Below are positions 1 through 9,913 of a stretch of 64,000 nucleotides of DNA, piece by piece. The notes under the pieces are model-generated. The model ran no database searches. It was not told the origin of the DNA and worked only from the letters and a program-made list of their open reading frames with translations. This DNA comes from Clostridiaceae bacterium. Its GTDB lineage: Bacteria > Bacillota > Clostridia > Peptostreptococcales > T1SED10-28. Each line of letters begins with the position of its first letter. Position 1 is the stretch's first letter. Location of the stretch: NCBI GenBank assembly GCA_003554105.1, contig PWFQ01000073.1:41834-105833 (forward strand), written 5' to 3'. The translations under genes were made by a program, and so were the position numbers.

Positions 1-90
1 AATCATGGCATTCAAAAGAACAAACCGTTATAATAGTGAATATAATTCAATTACAATTGAAGGGAATACTGAATGACGGAGGGATAACCG

Positions 91-789
91 ATGAATCGAC
101 TGGCAAAAATGATCAAAGAGGCAAGGGAAGAAAAGAATTTAACGGAAAAAGCCCTTGCAAAAAAATGCGGTGTGGGGGAAAACTACATCAAAGAGATTGA
201 ATCGGGGCGAAAGGTGATTCGGGAAGATATCGCCGAGAAGATTCTGCAAAAATTGGGGAAGCGGATGGATTCCTATGATATGGAAAAAACCATTGCAGAA
301 GAAAGGAAAAAGAACACACCTGAGAAATCATACTTATCAAAAAAACAGGAACCTGAAAAAACGAATTATGACTTAAAACCAACTGCAACCTGGTCAAAAG
401 CACTGGACAGCCTTGTAAAAAATTATCCCGTGATTGACATGAATCAGGGTAAACAAATGGGAATAAAAACACTCCCTGTCATCGATAGTAAAGTGGAAGG
501 ACACCATCCCGATAAACTCTCTTTTTATCAAGTGGGAGACAACAGTGCGAAAGCCTTGCGGTTTGAAAAGGGTGATCTGGTTACAATCCTGGAAACAAAG
601 GAAATTGAAAATGGAGGAATTTATCTGCTGGAGGGTGAAAAGGGGAAAATGATTCGCCGAATTCGTAAGGAACCCGGAGGAGTACTGGGACTCTCTCGAG
701 GAATTGACTCTGAAGGATCGATTAAACGGGAAAAAAATAAAATGACCGTTATCGGAAAGTGCATCAAGGTGGAATATCGGATGGAATAG
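91..789 (+). CDS. XRE-family HTH transcriptional regulator with C-terminal S24/LexA-like fold
   Basis: N-terminal HTH (AREEKNLTEKALAKKCGVGENYIKEIESGRK); C-terminal segment LSFYQVGDNSAKALRFEKGDLVTIL...GGIYLLEGEKGKMIRRIRK resembles the S24 signal-peptidase-like fold. Confidence 0.75.
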   Translation: MNRLAKMIKEAREEKNLTEKALAKKCGVGENYIKEIESGRKVIREDIAEKILQKLGKRMDSYDMEKTIAEERKKNTPEKSYLSKKQEPEKTNYDLKPTATWSKALDSLVKNYPVIDMNQGKQMGIKTLPVIDSKVEGHHPDKLSFYQVGDNSAKALRFEKGDLVTILETKEIENGGIYLLEGEKGKMIRRIRKEPGGVLGLSRGIDSEGSIKREKNKMTVIGKCIKVEYRME

Positions 790-799
790 GAGGAGAATT

Positions 800-1483
800 A
801 TGGCAAAAACACTGCAAATCTTAAATCTCGGTCGATGCTCCTACGGAAGGGCATTGGAGATCCAATATGATTTTTTAAAAAAAAGGCAGGAAGGCTTGAT
901 TACTGATACATTGATCCTCGTTGAACATCCAAAGGTGATTACTTTGGGCAAAAGCGCATCAAAGGAACATATTGTTGTATCGGAGGAAGCATTGAAGAAA
1001 GCCGGAGTGGAACTTTTTGAAATTAATCGGGGAGGGGATGTAACCTATCATGGCGAGGGTCAGTTGGTTGGGTATCCCATTGTGAATCTTATAGAGAAGA
1101 AATGGAAGGTTCGAAGTTTTGTGGAGAATTTGGAGCTGGTATTCATTCGTCTTTTGAAGGAATATGGAATTGAAAGCGAGGCGGGAACGAAAGAAATCGG
1201 GGTATGGATCGGCAATGAGAAGATTACTGCCATCGGCCTTGCTGTCAAAAGAGGTGTGACTATGCATGGGTTTGCTTTTAATATCAATACTCAGCTTGAA
1301 GATTTTCAATTTATAGTCCCTTGCGGAATTCAGGATAAAGGAGTCACCTCGCTGAAAAAACTGAAGGGTGAAACCATGGACTTTGAACGGGTCAGCCGGC
1401 AGGTGATCGATCATTTTACTAAGGTCTATGAATATGATGAGATAAAGGACGTGAACGAGGATGGATTTACAACGAAAGCCTAA
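800..1483 (+). CDS. lipB: lipoyl(octanoyl) transferase LipB
   Basis: [33 protein letters not shown] and [22 protein letters not shown] motifs; RBS aggaggag. Confidence 0.95.
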   Translation: MAKTLQILNLGRCSYGRALEIQYDFLKKRQEGLITDTLILVEHPKVITLGKSASKEHIVVSEEALKKAGVELFEINRGGDVTYHGEGQLVGYPIVNLIEKKWKVRSFVENLELVFIRLLKEYGIESEAGTKEIGVWIGNEKITAIGLAVKRGVTMHGFAFNINTQLEDFQFIVPCGIQDKGVTSLKKLKGETMDFERVSRQVIDHFTKVYEYDEIKDVNEDGFTTKA

Positions 1484-2330
1484 ATGGATGAGAGTGAAAA
1501 TGGCGGATGTTCACAAGGAAAAGGCATTGAAGAAAATGCTTAATCGCCTGTCGTTAAATACGGTTTGTCAGGAAGCAAACTGCCCTAATCGAATCGAATG
1601 CTACGGGAAGAAAACCGCCACGTTTATGATTTTAGGGAAGCACTGTACAAGAAATTGTCAGTTTTGTAATGTTACCCACCATGAAGCGGAAAAGGTTGAT
1701 CAGGATGAACCGAAAAGGATCGCCGAAGCCGTTAAGGAAATGGGTCTTCTCCATGTGGTGATCACATCGGTAACCCGGGATGACTTGGAAGATGGCGGAG
1801 CATCGCATTTTGCCCTGGTGATTGAGGAAGTCCGAAAAATGGACAGGAAGATCACAATCGAAGTGTTAATCCCTGATTTCCTTGGTTCCAGTGAGGCATT
1901 AAAAATAGTGGTGGATGCGAAACCGGATATAATTAATCATAACGTTGAAACTGTACCGAGACTTTATAAAGGAGTTCGACCTCAAGGAGTCTATGAGCGA
2001 TCATTAAATCTGTTGAAGCATGTCAAGTTGATGGATAAATCAATCTTTACTAAATCAGGAATTATGGTGGGATTGGGGGAAAAAAAGGAAGAGGTTCACC
2101 AGGTGATGGATGACCTTCGAAACATTAATTGTGACTTCCTCACTGTGGGTCAATACTTACCTCCAAGCAAAGAGCATTATCCAATGGAAAGGTATGTTAC
2201 TCCGGAGGAGTTTGATGAATATAAGAAAGAAGGAGAGGAAAAAGGATTTTCCTTCATTGCATCCGCTCCTTTGGTTCGAAGCTCATACAAGGCAGTGGAT
2301 ATGATCAATGCAGCAGAGGGTTCTCAATGA
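1461..2330 (+). CDS. lipA: lipoyl synthase LipA (radical SAM)
   Basis: [36 protein letters not shown] double cysteine motifs; overlaps lipB. Confidence 0.96.
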   Translation: MDLQRKPKWMRVKMADVHKEKALKKMLNRLSLNTVCQEANCPNRIECYGKKTATFMILGKHCTRNCQFCNVTHHEAEKVDQDEPKRIAEAVKEMGLLHVVITSVTRDDLEDGGASHFALVIEEVRKMDRKITIEVLIPDFLGSSEALKIVVDAKPDIINHNVETVPRLYKGVRPQGVYERSLNLLKHVKLMDKSIFTKSGIMVGLGEKKEEVHQVMDDLRNINCDFLTVGQYLPPSKEHYPMERYVTPEEFDEYKKEGEEKGFSFIASAPLVRSSYKAVDMINAAEGSQ

Positions 2331-2410
2331 GACTCAACCGATTGGGATGATCCATGGAACCACTCTTAGGGTGAAAGCAGATCAGTTTTTAATATGAGGA
2401 GGAGATAGAG

Positions 2411-3547
2411 ATGTTTCGGTTTATTACAGCGGGTGAATCCCATGGGCAGGGTGTTCTGGGTGTCGTGGAAGGATTTCCTGCCAATGTTCCTTTAAGCATC
2501 GATGAGATGAATCAGGATATGGCAAGAAGACAGAAAGGCTATGGACGAGGCGAACGAATGAACATAGAAAAAGATGAAATCCGGTTTCTTTCAGGGGTAC
2601 GGGGTGGAAAAACCATTGGAAGTCCCATCACTTTATTTATCGAAAATAAGGACTACCTTAATTGGGCAGCTTATATGGACCCTATACTCGGCATTGAAGG
2701 AGAGAAGAAGGTGACAAAGCCCAGACCCGGCCATGCAGATCTCATAGGAGGGATAAAATATGGTTTCCGTGATCTTCGCAATGTCCTGGAAAGAAGCAGT
2801 GCCCGGGAAACAGCATCCAGAGTTGCGGTGGGATCTTTGGCAAAGCAACTGTTGAAGCAATTCAACATTCACGGATACAGTCATGTGACGGCGATTGGTT
2901 CCGTGGAAGCGGAGCAGGCCATTATTTCCATAGAATTGATTAAAAAAGCAGAAGAATCTCCCATACGCTGTGCAGATCCCCAAAAAGAGCAGAGGATGAT
3001 TGAGACCATCGATCTTGCAAAGAAGGATGGAGACTCATTGGGAGGCATCTTTGAGATCCATATGACCGGAGTGCCTGCAGGTCTTGGCAGTTATGTCCAG
3101 TGGGATCGGAAGCTGGACGGATTGCTTGTCCAGGCTTTGATGAGTATTCAAGGGATAAAAGGGGTAGAAATCGGATACGGAATCGAATTATCAAGAAAAA
3201 TGGGTTCTGATGCCCATGACGAAATTTTCTACGATAAGAAACGGGGATACTATCGAAAAACAAATCATTCCGGGGGGATTGAAGGCGGAATGTCCAATGG
3301 GGAGACCATCGTCATACGATGCGCAATGAAACCTATTCCAACCCTGCGAAAACCCTTAAAAAGTGTCGATATTGAAACAAAGGAAGAGGTTGAAGCCTCT
3401 GTGGAACGTAGTGACGTTTGTGCAGTGCCCTCTGCTGCTGTTGTGGGTGAGATGGTTGTAATGACAGTGATTGCTCAGGAAATGATGAAAAAATTCGGAC
3501 AAGATTCCTTAGAGGAGATGATGAAGAAATGGCAAGGTTATTCATAG
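2411..3547 (+). CDS. aroC: chorismate synthase
   Basis: MFRFITAGESHGQGVLGVVEGFPA, RRQKGYGRGERMNIEKDE, GGIEGGMSNGETIVIRCAMKPIPT. Confidence 0.97.
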   Translation: MFRFITAGESHGQGVLGVVEGFPANVPLSIDEMNQDMARRQKGYGRGERMNIEKDEIRFLSGVRGGKTIGSPITLFIENKDYLNWAAYMDPILGIEGEKKVTKPRPGHADLIGGIKYGFRDLRNVLERSSARETASRVAVGSLAKQLLKQFNIHGYSHVTAIGSVEAEQAIISIELIKKAEESPIRCADPQKEQRMIETIDLAKKDGDSLGGIFEIHMTGVPAGLGSYVQWDRKLDGLLVQALMSIQGIKGVEIGYGIELSRKMGSDAHDEIFYDKKRGYYRKTNHSGGIEGGMSNGETIVIRCAMKPIPTLRKPLKSVDIETKEEVEASVERSDVCAVPSAAVVGEMVVMTVIAQEMMKKFGQDSLEEMMKKWQGYS

Positions 3548-4635
3548 ACCTGGGTGAGAGCCGTTACCCGATTTATATTGAAGAAGGCTTGTTTTATCAG
3601 ATACCGAGGCTGTTATTCGGTGAATATCCGGACCATTTTCTTCAGGACCCCTGGAAGGATACTGCGAAGAAGGACGTTGTGGTGATTACTGATGATAATG
3701 TCAGTCGGATCTATCAACAGGAAATCGATCAACTTCTAAAAACACTAAATGGAATAAAAATTACGATTCCTCCTACTGAAAAGAGCAAATCCTTGTCGAT
3801 GGTGGAGAAAGTGGCGGAAACCATGGTGAAGGAAGGGGTTGACCGAAAAGGAATCATTCTTGCAATCGGCGGAGGTGTCGTAGGTGATCTTGCAGGATTT
3901 CTCGCATCGGTTTATATGAGAGGTTTGCCATATTTTCAAATTCCGACCACTCTTTTGTCCCAGGTGGACAGCAGTGTGGGAGGGAAAACCGGTGTGAATC
4001 TTACCATGGGGAAAAACTTGATCGGAGCCTTCTATCAGCCTAAGGCAGTTTTTATCGATCCTGCATTTTTAAGGACACTGGAAAAAAAAGAAATCACCAG
4101 TGGGTTAGCTGAAATATTGAAGACCGCAATTATTTGGGACGAAGAGTTTTATTTTGAAGTAAAGGAAACCATTGACAAAGCCTATGGACTGGACGCAGCA
4201 GTGTTGGAAAGCATGTTGAAGCGAAGCTGTGAAATCAAAGGGGAGATCGTGTCTCTTGACGAAAAGGAAAAAGGGCTTCGGAAGATTTTAAACTTCGGTC
4301 ATACCGTCGGTCATGCGATTGAAAAGCTTGATCGCTATGAAGGGCTGACCCATGGTGAGGCTGTGGCGGTGGGAATGTTGGAAGAAGTGAAAATCGGTAA
4401 AAAACTGGGAGTCACTCCGCAGAAAGTGGAAGATGAAATTCTTGCGGGATTGGATAAAATCTTACCCCATATCGACTATCAGAGACAGGAGAATCCCACC
4501 GGAATTATACAGGCAATGCTGAATGATAAAAAGAACCAGGGAGACAAAATTTCCTTTATTCTGCCATCGGAGATTGGGAAAGTTGAAGAGGTTTACATTG
4601 ACGGAATTAAGTTCAGAGATCTATGGAATGCATAA
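3529..4635 (+). CDS. aroB: 3-dehydroquinate synthase
   Basis: AIGGGVVGDLAGFLASVYMRGLPYFQIPTTLLSQVDSSVGGKTGVN; NFGHTVGHAIE; overlaps aroC. Confidence 0.96.
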   Translation: MARLFIDLGESRYPIYIEEGLFYQIPRLLFGEYPDHFLQDPWKDTAKKDVVVITDDNVSRIYQQEIDQLLKTLNGIKITIPPTEKSKSLSMVEKVAETMVKEGVDRKGIILAIGGGVVGDLAGFLASVYMRGLPYFQIPTTLLSQVDSSVGGKTGVNLTMGKNLIGAFYQPKAVFIDPAFLRTLEKKEITSGLAEILKTAIIWDEEFYFEVKETIDKAYGLDAAVLESMLKRSCEIKGEIVSLDEKEKGLRKILNFGHTVGHAIEKLDRYEGLTHGEAVAVGMLEEVKIGKKLGVTPQKVEDEILAGLDKILPHIDYQRQENPTGIIQAMLNDKKNQGDKISFILPSEIGKVEEVYIDGIKFRDLWNA

Positions 4636-4641
4636 CCGCAA

Positions 4642-4680
4642 AAGTGCCTTGAAGAAATCATCAAGGCACTTAGTTTTGTT
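4642..4680. terminator. Rho-independent (bidirectional) terminator between aroB and the convergent M28 peptidase gene
   Basis: AAGTGCCTTGA-agaaatca-TCAAGGCACTT followed by a T-rich run. Confidence 0.8.
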
Positions 4681-6098
4681 TATTCCAATCTCTCTATCGT
4701 AGACAGAACAAGATTTCCTATAAGTTCCAATCGGTCCGCGTCAATAATTTCAATGGTGTCATAGGGGTTGTGATAGTAATTGTCAAAAATCTCCACTGAG
4801 TAATCTAAAAGAAGAATGACATCGGATCCCTTAAGTGAAAAAGGAATGTGATCACTTGCGCCTGAGTTTCGTTTGAACTCATACTCTATGTTCGCCTCAT
4901 TTGCCAAATCCTGAAGTATTTCAGGCAAAGTTTCGTCGGAGACCTGATCACTGCCATCAATGAGCAGGTAATCAATCATTGAAGACCCAACCATATCCAA
5001 ATTAATCACCCAAAGGTCCTCCGGTTCATGATCCATGTGATCTGCATAGTAAAAGGAGCCTCTTAAGCCGTCTTCCTCACCGTTAAAAGCAATAAACTCA
5101 ATATGAAAAGGCAGCTGCGTATCGTTTTCCGCGATGACCCTAGCAATCTCCATCATCGTTGCAGTTCCCGATGCATTGTCCAAGGCTCCATAATTGATGC
5201 TTCCTGTGGAGTCCACACCAATATGATCAAAATGAGCAGTAATTAGTAGGGTTTTGTCAGTTTTTTGCCTGCTGGGGTAACGGCCGATAACATTGGCCAC
5301 TTCTTTATCGCGGTGCATAATACCGCCCTTCGCATAAAGAAAGTAGTCTCCATCACTAAAGGATTCAATGACTTCATAGGCATCCTTTGTTATGTACATG
5401 AGACCGGGAGTTTCCTCATCCACAGCCCGGGGATTAAGATAGCTGATTCGAGGCTTCAGGTATATTCGAAATAGATCTCCGCTAAATCGGCTGACGGGAT
5501 CAGAAACGGTGATCATCAGATCACTAATCTTCGAACGGTGTCGTTCCAGTAATTGAGCTTCGTTATTTAAAACAGGGTTAATGATCAAAGAATGGGAGTC
5601 TTCAAAAAAGCTTTCTTTCTGAAGAGATTCCCGATCGGCGATAACAATGGGAGCTTCAATTTCGAATGAATGATTCATAAACGTCGTCTGATCAAATCGT
5701 GGATTCGTTGAGGGCAATGCAACCCGTGAAAGGATAAAATCCTTTCTGTTTTCAAAATCATGCTTGGTATTCCCTTGTGAATCCCGAATTTCCAAAGTGG
5801 CGGGAGTGATAAACTCCAGCTCGAATTGCTCATACCATTGATAATAGCTGTCATCGTCTCCTCCCGGTTCAAGTCCGAGCTCCGAGAAATACTCTTTAAT
5901 ATACTCCATTGCCTTTTCATTTCCTGTTGTTCCTGCACGTCTTCCTTCAAACTCTTCAGAGGAAAGATGATCAATGATCTCGTATGTGCCCTCTCCACTA
6001 AAAGTGGCAGGCTCCATACCGGATTGATCATTATACTGGCAACCGGTGAAGGGAAGGATGAAAAGCATAAGAAGTGCTAATACAGTAAGTCGTTTCAT
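4680..6098 (-). CDS. M28-family metallopeptidase lipoprotein (start likely 6098; ORF track start 6119)
   Basis: Lipobox LPFTGC; M28 motifs LLITAHFDHIG, GALDNASG, FIAFNGEEDGLRGS, NSGASDHIPF, YYHNPYDT all intact. Confidence 0.88.
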   Translation of the reverse strand: MKRLTVLALLMLFILPFTGCQYNDQSGMEPATFSGEGTYEIIDHLSSEEFEGRRAGTTGNEKAMEYIKEYFSELGLEPGGDDDSYYQWYEQFELEFITPATLEIRDSQGNTKHDFENRKDFILSRVALPSTNPRFDQTTFMNHSFEIEAPIVIADRESLQKESFFEDSHSLIINPVLNNEAQLLERHRSKISDLMITVSDPVSRFSGDLFRIYLKPRISYLNPRAVDEETPGLMYITKDAYEVIESFSDGDYFLYAKGGIMHRDKEVANVIGRYPSRQKTDKTLLITAHFDHIGVDSTGSINYGALDNASGTATMMEIARVIAENDTQLPFHIEFIAFNGEEDGLRGSFYYADHMDHEPEDLWVINLDMVGSSMIDYLLIDGSDQVSDETLPEILQDLANEANIEYEFKRNSGASDHIPFSLKGSDVILLLDYSVEIFDNYYHNPYDTIEIIDADRLELIGNLVLSTIERLE

Positions 6099-6273
6099 AA
6101 TAATCCTCCTTTTAATCATAGTGTTATTTTAGCATATTTCCTGGTATACTTCTTAAACTACGAAATTTTTTTCACAATCGTTCACAATTTATTAACAAAA
6201 ATATGTTATACTCATAGGGGATGCGACGAGGCACGAAAAAAATTTCGTTGTAAATATTATAATAGCAAAAGGT

Positions 6274-7389
6274 GTGTTGGTGATGATAAGTAAAATTGTA
6301 CGTTGGATTTTAACAATTTCCGGAGGGTTATTCTTCGGCGGAATATATATCTATTTAAACAGTTTTTTATTTTGGTTTGATCAAATGGAGTTTGCCTTTC
6401 TGCTCGTTCTTTTTGGAGTTGTCTTTCTAAGTGGGTTGATCACATATTTCAGTGCCCCTCCTATTTGTCGCAGCGGACGGGAGTTGATTGCCAGGATTGA
6501 AAACGAATTTTCGAAAATCCCTACCAGGGATTTGATTTTTGGTGGCATCGGTCTTCTTCTCGGTCTGATGCTTGCCTACTTTGCCAGTCAGCTACTGATG
6601 AATCTTCCGATTCCCATCCTGGGAACAATTCTTTCGGTAATCGTAACGTTATTTTTAGGGTACCTGGGAGCCCGAATCGGTCGAAGTCGTGGTGAAGCCA
6701 TGGGCAGCTTTCAGTTACCAATCAATAAAGGAGATGCAAAACGGAAACCTGCAGAATCATCAATCAGCCCAATGAAAGAAAGGTCTATGCCGAAGGTATT
6801 GGATACCAGTGTGATTATCGACGGACGCATTGTGGATATCTGTAAGACTCAGTTTTTGGAAGGCCCTCTCATTGTTCCGGACTTTGTATTGGAAGAACTC
6901 AATAAGGTGGCAAACTCCGATGATCCTCTCAAGGCCAATCGTGGAAAACGGGGACTTGATGTGCTAAAGAAGTTGAAAGAATTTGACTTCATGAATGTGG
7001 AATTGTTGGATCATCAATTTACCAATGAATACGAAAAGGATTTGGAAGTGGACGTGAAACTTTTAAAAGTAGCTCTTCAGCTCAACGGAAAGGTCATTAC
7101 CAACGACTATAACCTGAATAAGGTTGCAGAGGTTCAAGGAGTGGATGTGCTGAACATTAACGACCTGGCCAATGCTGTAAAAGTTGTTGTCATTCCCGGA
7201 GAAGATCTTCATGTGAAAGTCATTAAAGCCGGTAAGGAAAAACGGCAAGGACTTGCCTATCTGGAAGACGGAACCATGATCGTTGTCGAGGATGGACAAA
7301 GCCTAATCGGAAAGAGCATAGAGACTACCGTTACAAGTGTTTTGCAAACTTCTGCTGGAAAAATGATCTTTGCAAAACCCAAAGAATAG
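6274..7389 (+). CDS. PIN/TRAM-domain integral membrane protein (YacL-like)
   Basis: N-terminal TM helices; PIN core VLDTSVIIDGRIVDICKT...LIVPDFVLEELNKVANSDDPLKANRGKRGLDVL; C-terminal TRAM-like EGQSLIGKSIETTVTSVLQTSAGKMIFAK. Confidence 0.9.
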   Translation: MLVMISKIVRWILTISGGLFFGGIYIYLNSFLFWFDQMEFAFLLVLFGVVFLSGLITYFSAPPICRSGRELIARIENEFSKIPTRDLIFGGIGLLLGLMLAYFASQLLMNLPIPILGTILSVIVTLFLGYLGARIGRSRGEAMGSFQLPINKGDAKRKPAESSISPMKERSMPKVLDTSVIIDGRIVDICKTQFLEGPLIVPDFVLEELNKVANSDDPLKANRGKRGLDVLKKLKEFDFMNVELLDHQFTNEYEKDLEVDVKLLKVALQLNGKVITNDYNLNKVAEVQGVDVLNINDLANAVKVVVIPGEDLHVKVIKAGKEKRQGLAYLEDGTMIVVEDGQSLIGKSIETTVTSVLQTSAGKMIFAKPKE

Positions 7390-7437
7390 ATTTCAGTGTC
7401 TGTGTGTTAGTTACGGAAAAGGAGGTCATTCATTCCT

Positions 7438-8697
7438 ATGTTTAAACGGAAAAAGCCCGGTCATATCGGAATGCTCCTGATTATGTCCACTGCATACATT
7501 GCTGTGGGCATCAACACCCAGGGTTTTAAGGCGATGCTTCCTGTGGTGAGTCAGGACTTTCATATTTCTTCAACGGAAGCTGGCCTCTATGCCACTTTTT
7601 TCTTTTTAAGTGCAACGATCCTTGCCATCGGTACAGGGCGGCTGGTTGATAAGATCGGTCCTAAAAAAGGACTTGTGGGAGGCACTTTGGTGATAGCTGT
7701 ACTGATGTTTTTACATGCCGCTGCACCTTATTTTGGTGTGCTGTTATTTCTTGCTTTTATTACTGGAATGGGATTCAGTATTATCACTCCTTCCATCAAC
7801 AAAGGTGTGATCATGATGGTTCGCCCTTCAGATAGAGCGGTATCCATCGGAATCGCCCAAGCAGGAGGGGGTCTGGGTGGAATCATGGGAGCCAGTTTAA
7901 TGCCTTTTTTAGCAGAGAATTTTGGGTGGAGAACTGCCCTGGTTATTTCCGCTTTTGTCGCTTTAATTATGGTACTCGTACTTAGCAAGTTTTATAAACA
8001 GGGTTCAATGGATGCAGTTGAAGGAAAACATGAGTCACCGTATAATGAAGAAGGCGAAAAAAAGTCCTCCTTCCGGGAGGACTTTAAAGGGCTGTTGAAA
8101 AATCATCTTCTTATTTATGTTTGTATTCTGGCCATGGCCTTTGGTTTTTCCATGGGAAACATAGGCATACATTTCTCTTTGTTTCTCACAAGAGACATGG
8201 GTTTTACGCCCACCCTTGCGGGATTTGCTCTCAGTACCATTATGATCGGAGGGATTATCGGTCAGCCGAGCATGGGGAAAATTAATGACCGTTTTATGAA
8301 AGGCAACCGAAGGATTGGACTCTTCATTCTGGGTTTTATGACGGCGATCATGTTTGGAGTTCTTGCCCTTATTGTCTATCCCGGTCTTGTGGGAGTGGCA
8401 GGGATTTTCATCACTTCTTTTATCCTCGGGTTGTTTGCACTATCGGTGCCCGGTCTTGTTTTCGCTACAATCGGTGATGTCGTAGAGGATCGTTTATTAG
8501 GAACAGCCACAGGAATGGCACTGGTGTTTATCCGTTTGGGTGTTGTTACAGGCCCTCCTTTAATGGGATGGATTGCTGATTTCTCCGGGAGTTATCAATG
8601 GAGCTGGGGGCTATTGTCTACAAGTGTAATGGCAGCAACCCTGTTTTTCTGGATTGCTACCATGCCACATAAAGAACGTCTTTATGCTCAGCCCTGA
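7438..8697 (+). CDS. MFS transporter
   Basis: 12-TM pattern, GRLVDKIGPKKG between TM2 and TM3. Confidence 0.85.
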   Translation: MFKRKKPGHIGMLLIMSTAYIAVGINTQGFKAMLPVVSQDFHISSTEAGLYATFFFLSATILAIGTGRLVDKIGPKKGLVGGTLVIAVLMFLHAAAPYFGVLLFLAFITGMGFSIITPSINKGVIMMVRPSDRAVSIGIAQAGGGLGGIMGASLMPFLAENFGWRTALVISAFVALIMVLVLSKFYKQGSMDAVEGKHESPYNEEGEKKSSFREDFKGLLKNHLLIYVCILAMAFGFSMGNIGIHFSLFLTRDMGFTPTLAGFALSTIMIGGIIGQPSMGKINDRFMKGNRRIGLFILGFMTAIMFGVLALIVYPGLVGVAGIFITSFILGLFALSVPGLVFATIGDVVEDRLLGTATGMALVFIRLGVVTGPPLMGWIADFSGSYQWSWGLLSTSVMAATLFFWIATMPHKERLYAQP

Positions 8698-8700
8698 TCC

Positions 8701-9729
8701 TTAGAAGAACTTTGACGGGGGTCTTGTATCCTTCTCTTCAATCTTTGCATACCGACCGATGTCAATTGGGCTGACGGGATAGGTGGTCTCCCAGGGCCAT
8801 CCGCCAAATTGGGTTTCCTGGTAGTCATCGTAGGCTTGCTGTATTTCCTCCATGGTATTCATAACGAAAGGACCATAGCTTACAACAGGCTCATTAATCG
8901 GCTCGCCCTCCAACACAAGGAGGCGGGCTTTTTTATTTCCGTTAAGCAATGTGATTTCTTCGTCACCTGAAAGTTTGAAGCTTTTTTTGCCATTAAAATC
9001 ATTGCCATCGAGGATGAAATCCTCTCCTTCAAAATAATATAGGCGTCGATTTAAAGTATTTGAGACCTTTGGCAGAGTGAAACTTGCTTTAGGTTCCAAG
9101 TTACTGATGTAAATCCCTACATGATTTTCCGGGTTGTTTGCCCATGAATCAGGAGTAGGCTTCGGTCCACGGGTATTTTTATAGGATCCGGAAATGATCC
9201 TGGTTTTTGTCACTTTCCCATGATCGTTTTTACTGATCAGTTCAGGAATTTCTTCTTCCCAAAGCATTTTGTAATTGGGCTCCACAAATTTACTTCTTTT
9301 CGGCAGATTCAGCCATACTTGAAAGAGCTCAAGGGTGTTCTCCTTATCCTCATGAACAAGAGGAAACATCTCTGAGTGTTGCATACCTTTTCCTGCAGTC
9401 ATCCACTGAACATCTCCCATGCCGTATCGACCGGATTGACCGGCTGAATCTCCATGATCCACATAGCCTTGGAGGACGATGGTTACAGTTTCAAATCCAC
9501 GATGGGGATGTGCCGGAAAACCCGGGACTTCCTTGCCATAATACATACGCCAGTCTTTGGATAAATCGAAATCCTCCTTTGGCTGGGGATCAGGAAGTAA
9601 TTCCTTGGGCACCCCCTGGTTTTCGTTTCCCCGGGGATAATAGTCCAGATGATGCATACGGACCAGGAAGGGGTCCCCCACCTCTTCCTGAAATCGAAAA
9701 TCATTCACCTCTAAAATCGTTTTTCCCAT
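8701..9729 (-). CDS. pirin family protein
   Basis: HPHRGFETVTIVLQGYVDHGDSAGQSGRYGMGDVQWMTAGKGMQHSEMFP. Confidence 0.93.
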   Translation of the reverse strand: MGKTILEVNDFRFQEEVGDPFLVRMHHLDYYPRGNENQGVPKELLPDPQPKEDFDLSKDWRMYYGKEVPGFPAHPHRGFETVTIVLQGYVDHGDSAGQSGRYGMGDVQWMTAGKGMQHSEMFPLVHEDKENTLELFQVWLNLPKRSKFVEPNYKMLWEEEIPELISKNDHGKVTKTRIISGSYKNTRGPKPTPDSWANNPENHVGIYISNLEPKASFTLPKVSNTLNRRLYYFEGEDFILDGNDFNGKKSFKLSGDEEITLLNGNKKARLLVLEGEPINEPVVSYGPFVMNTMEEIQQAYDDYQETQFGGWPWETTYPVSPIDIGRYAKIEEKDTRPPSKFF

Positions 9730-9913
9730 AGTGATCCTCCTTTGATCCGGTTAATAATTAATCATATTCTCTTACATACATACCTTTTTCAAAGATGTTT
9801 AAACGAAAATTCTGAGAATGTCGAATCTTTCTTTCAATAGAGGGAAGTGGTATAATGACAGAAAACTTGTCAAACTAAAAACTCCCTGCAAATCCTAAAG
9901 GTGGTGAAGGAAA

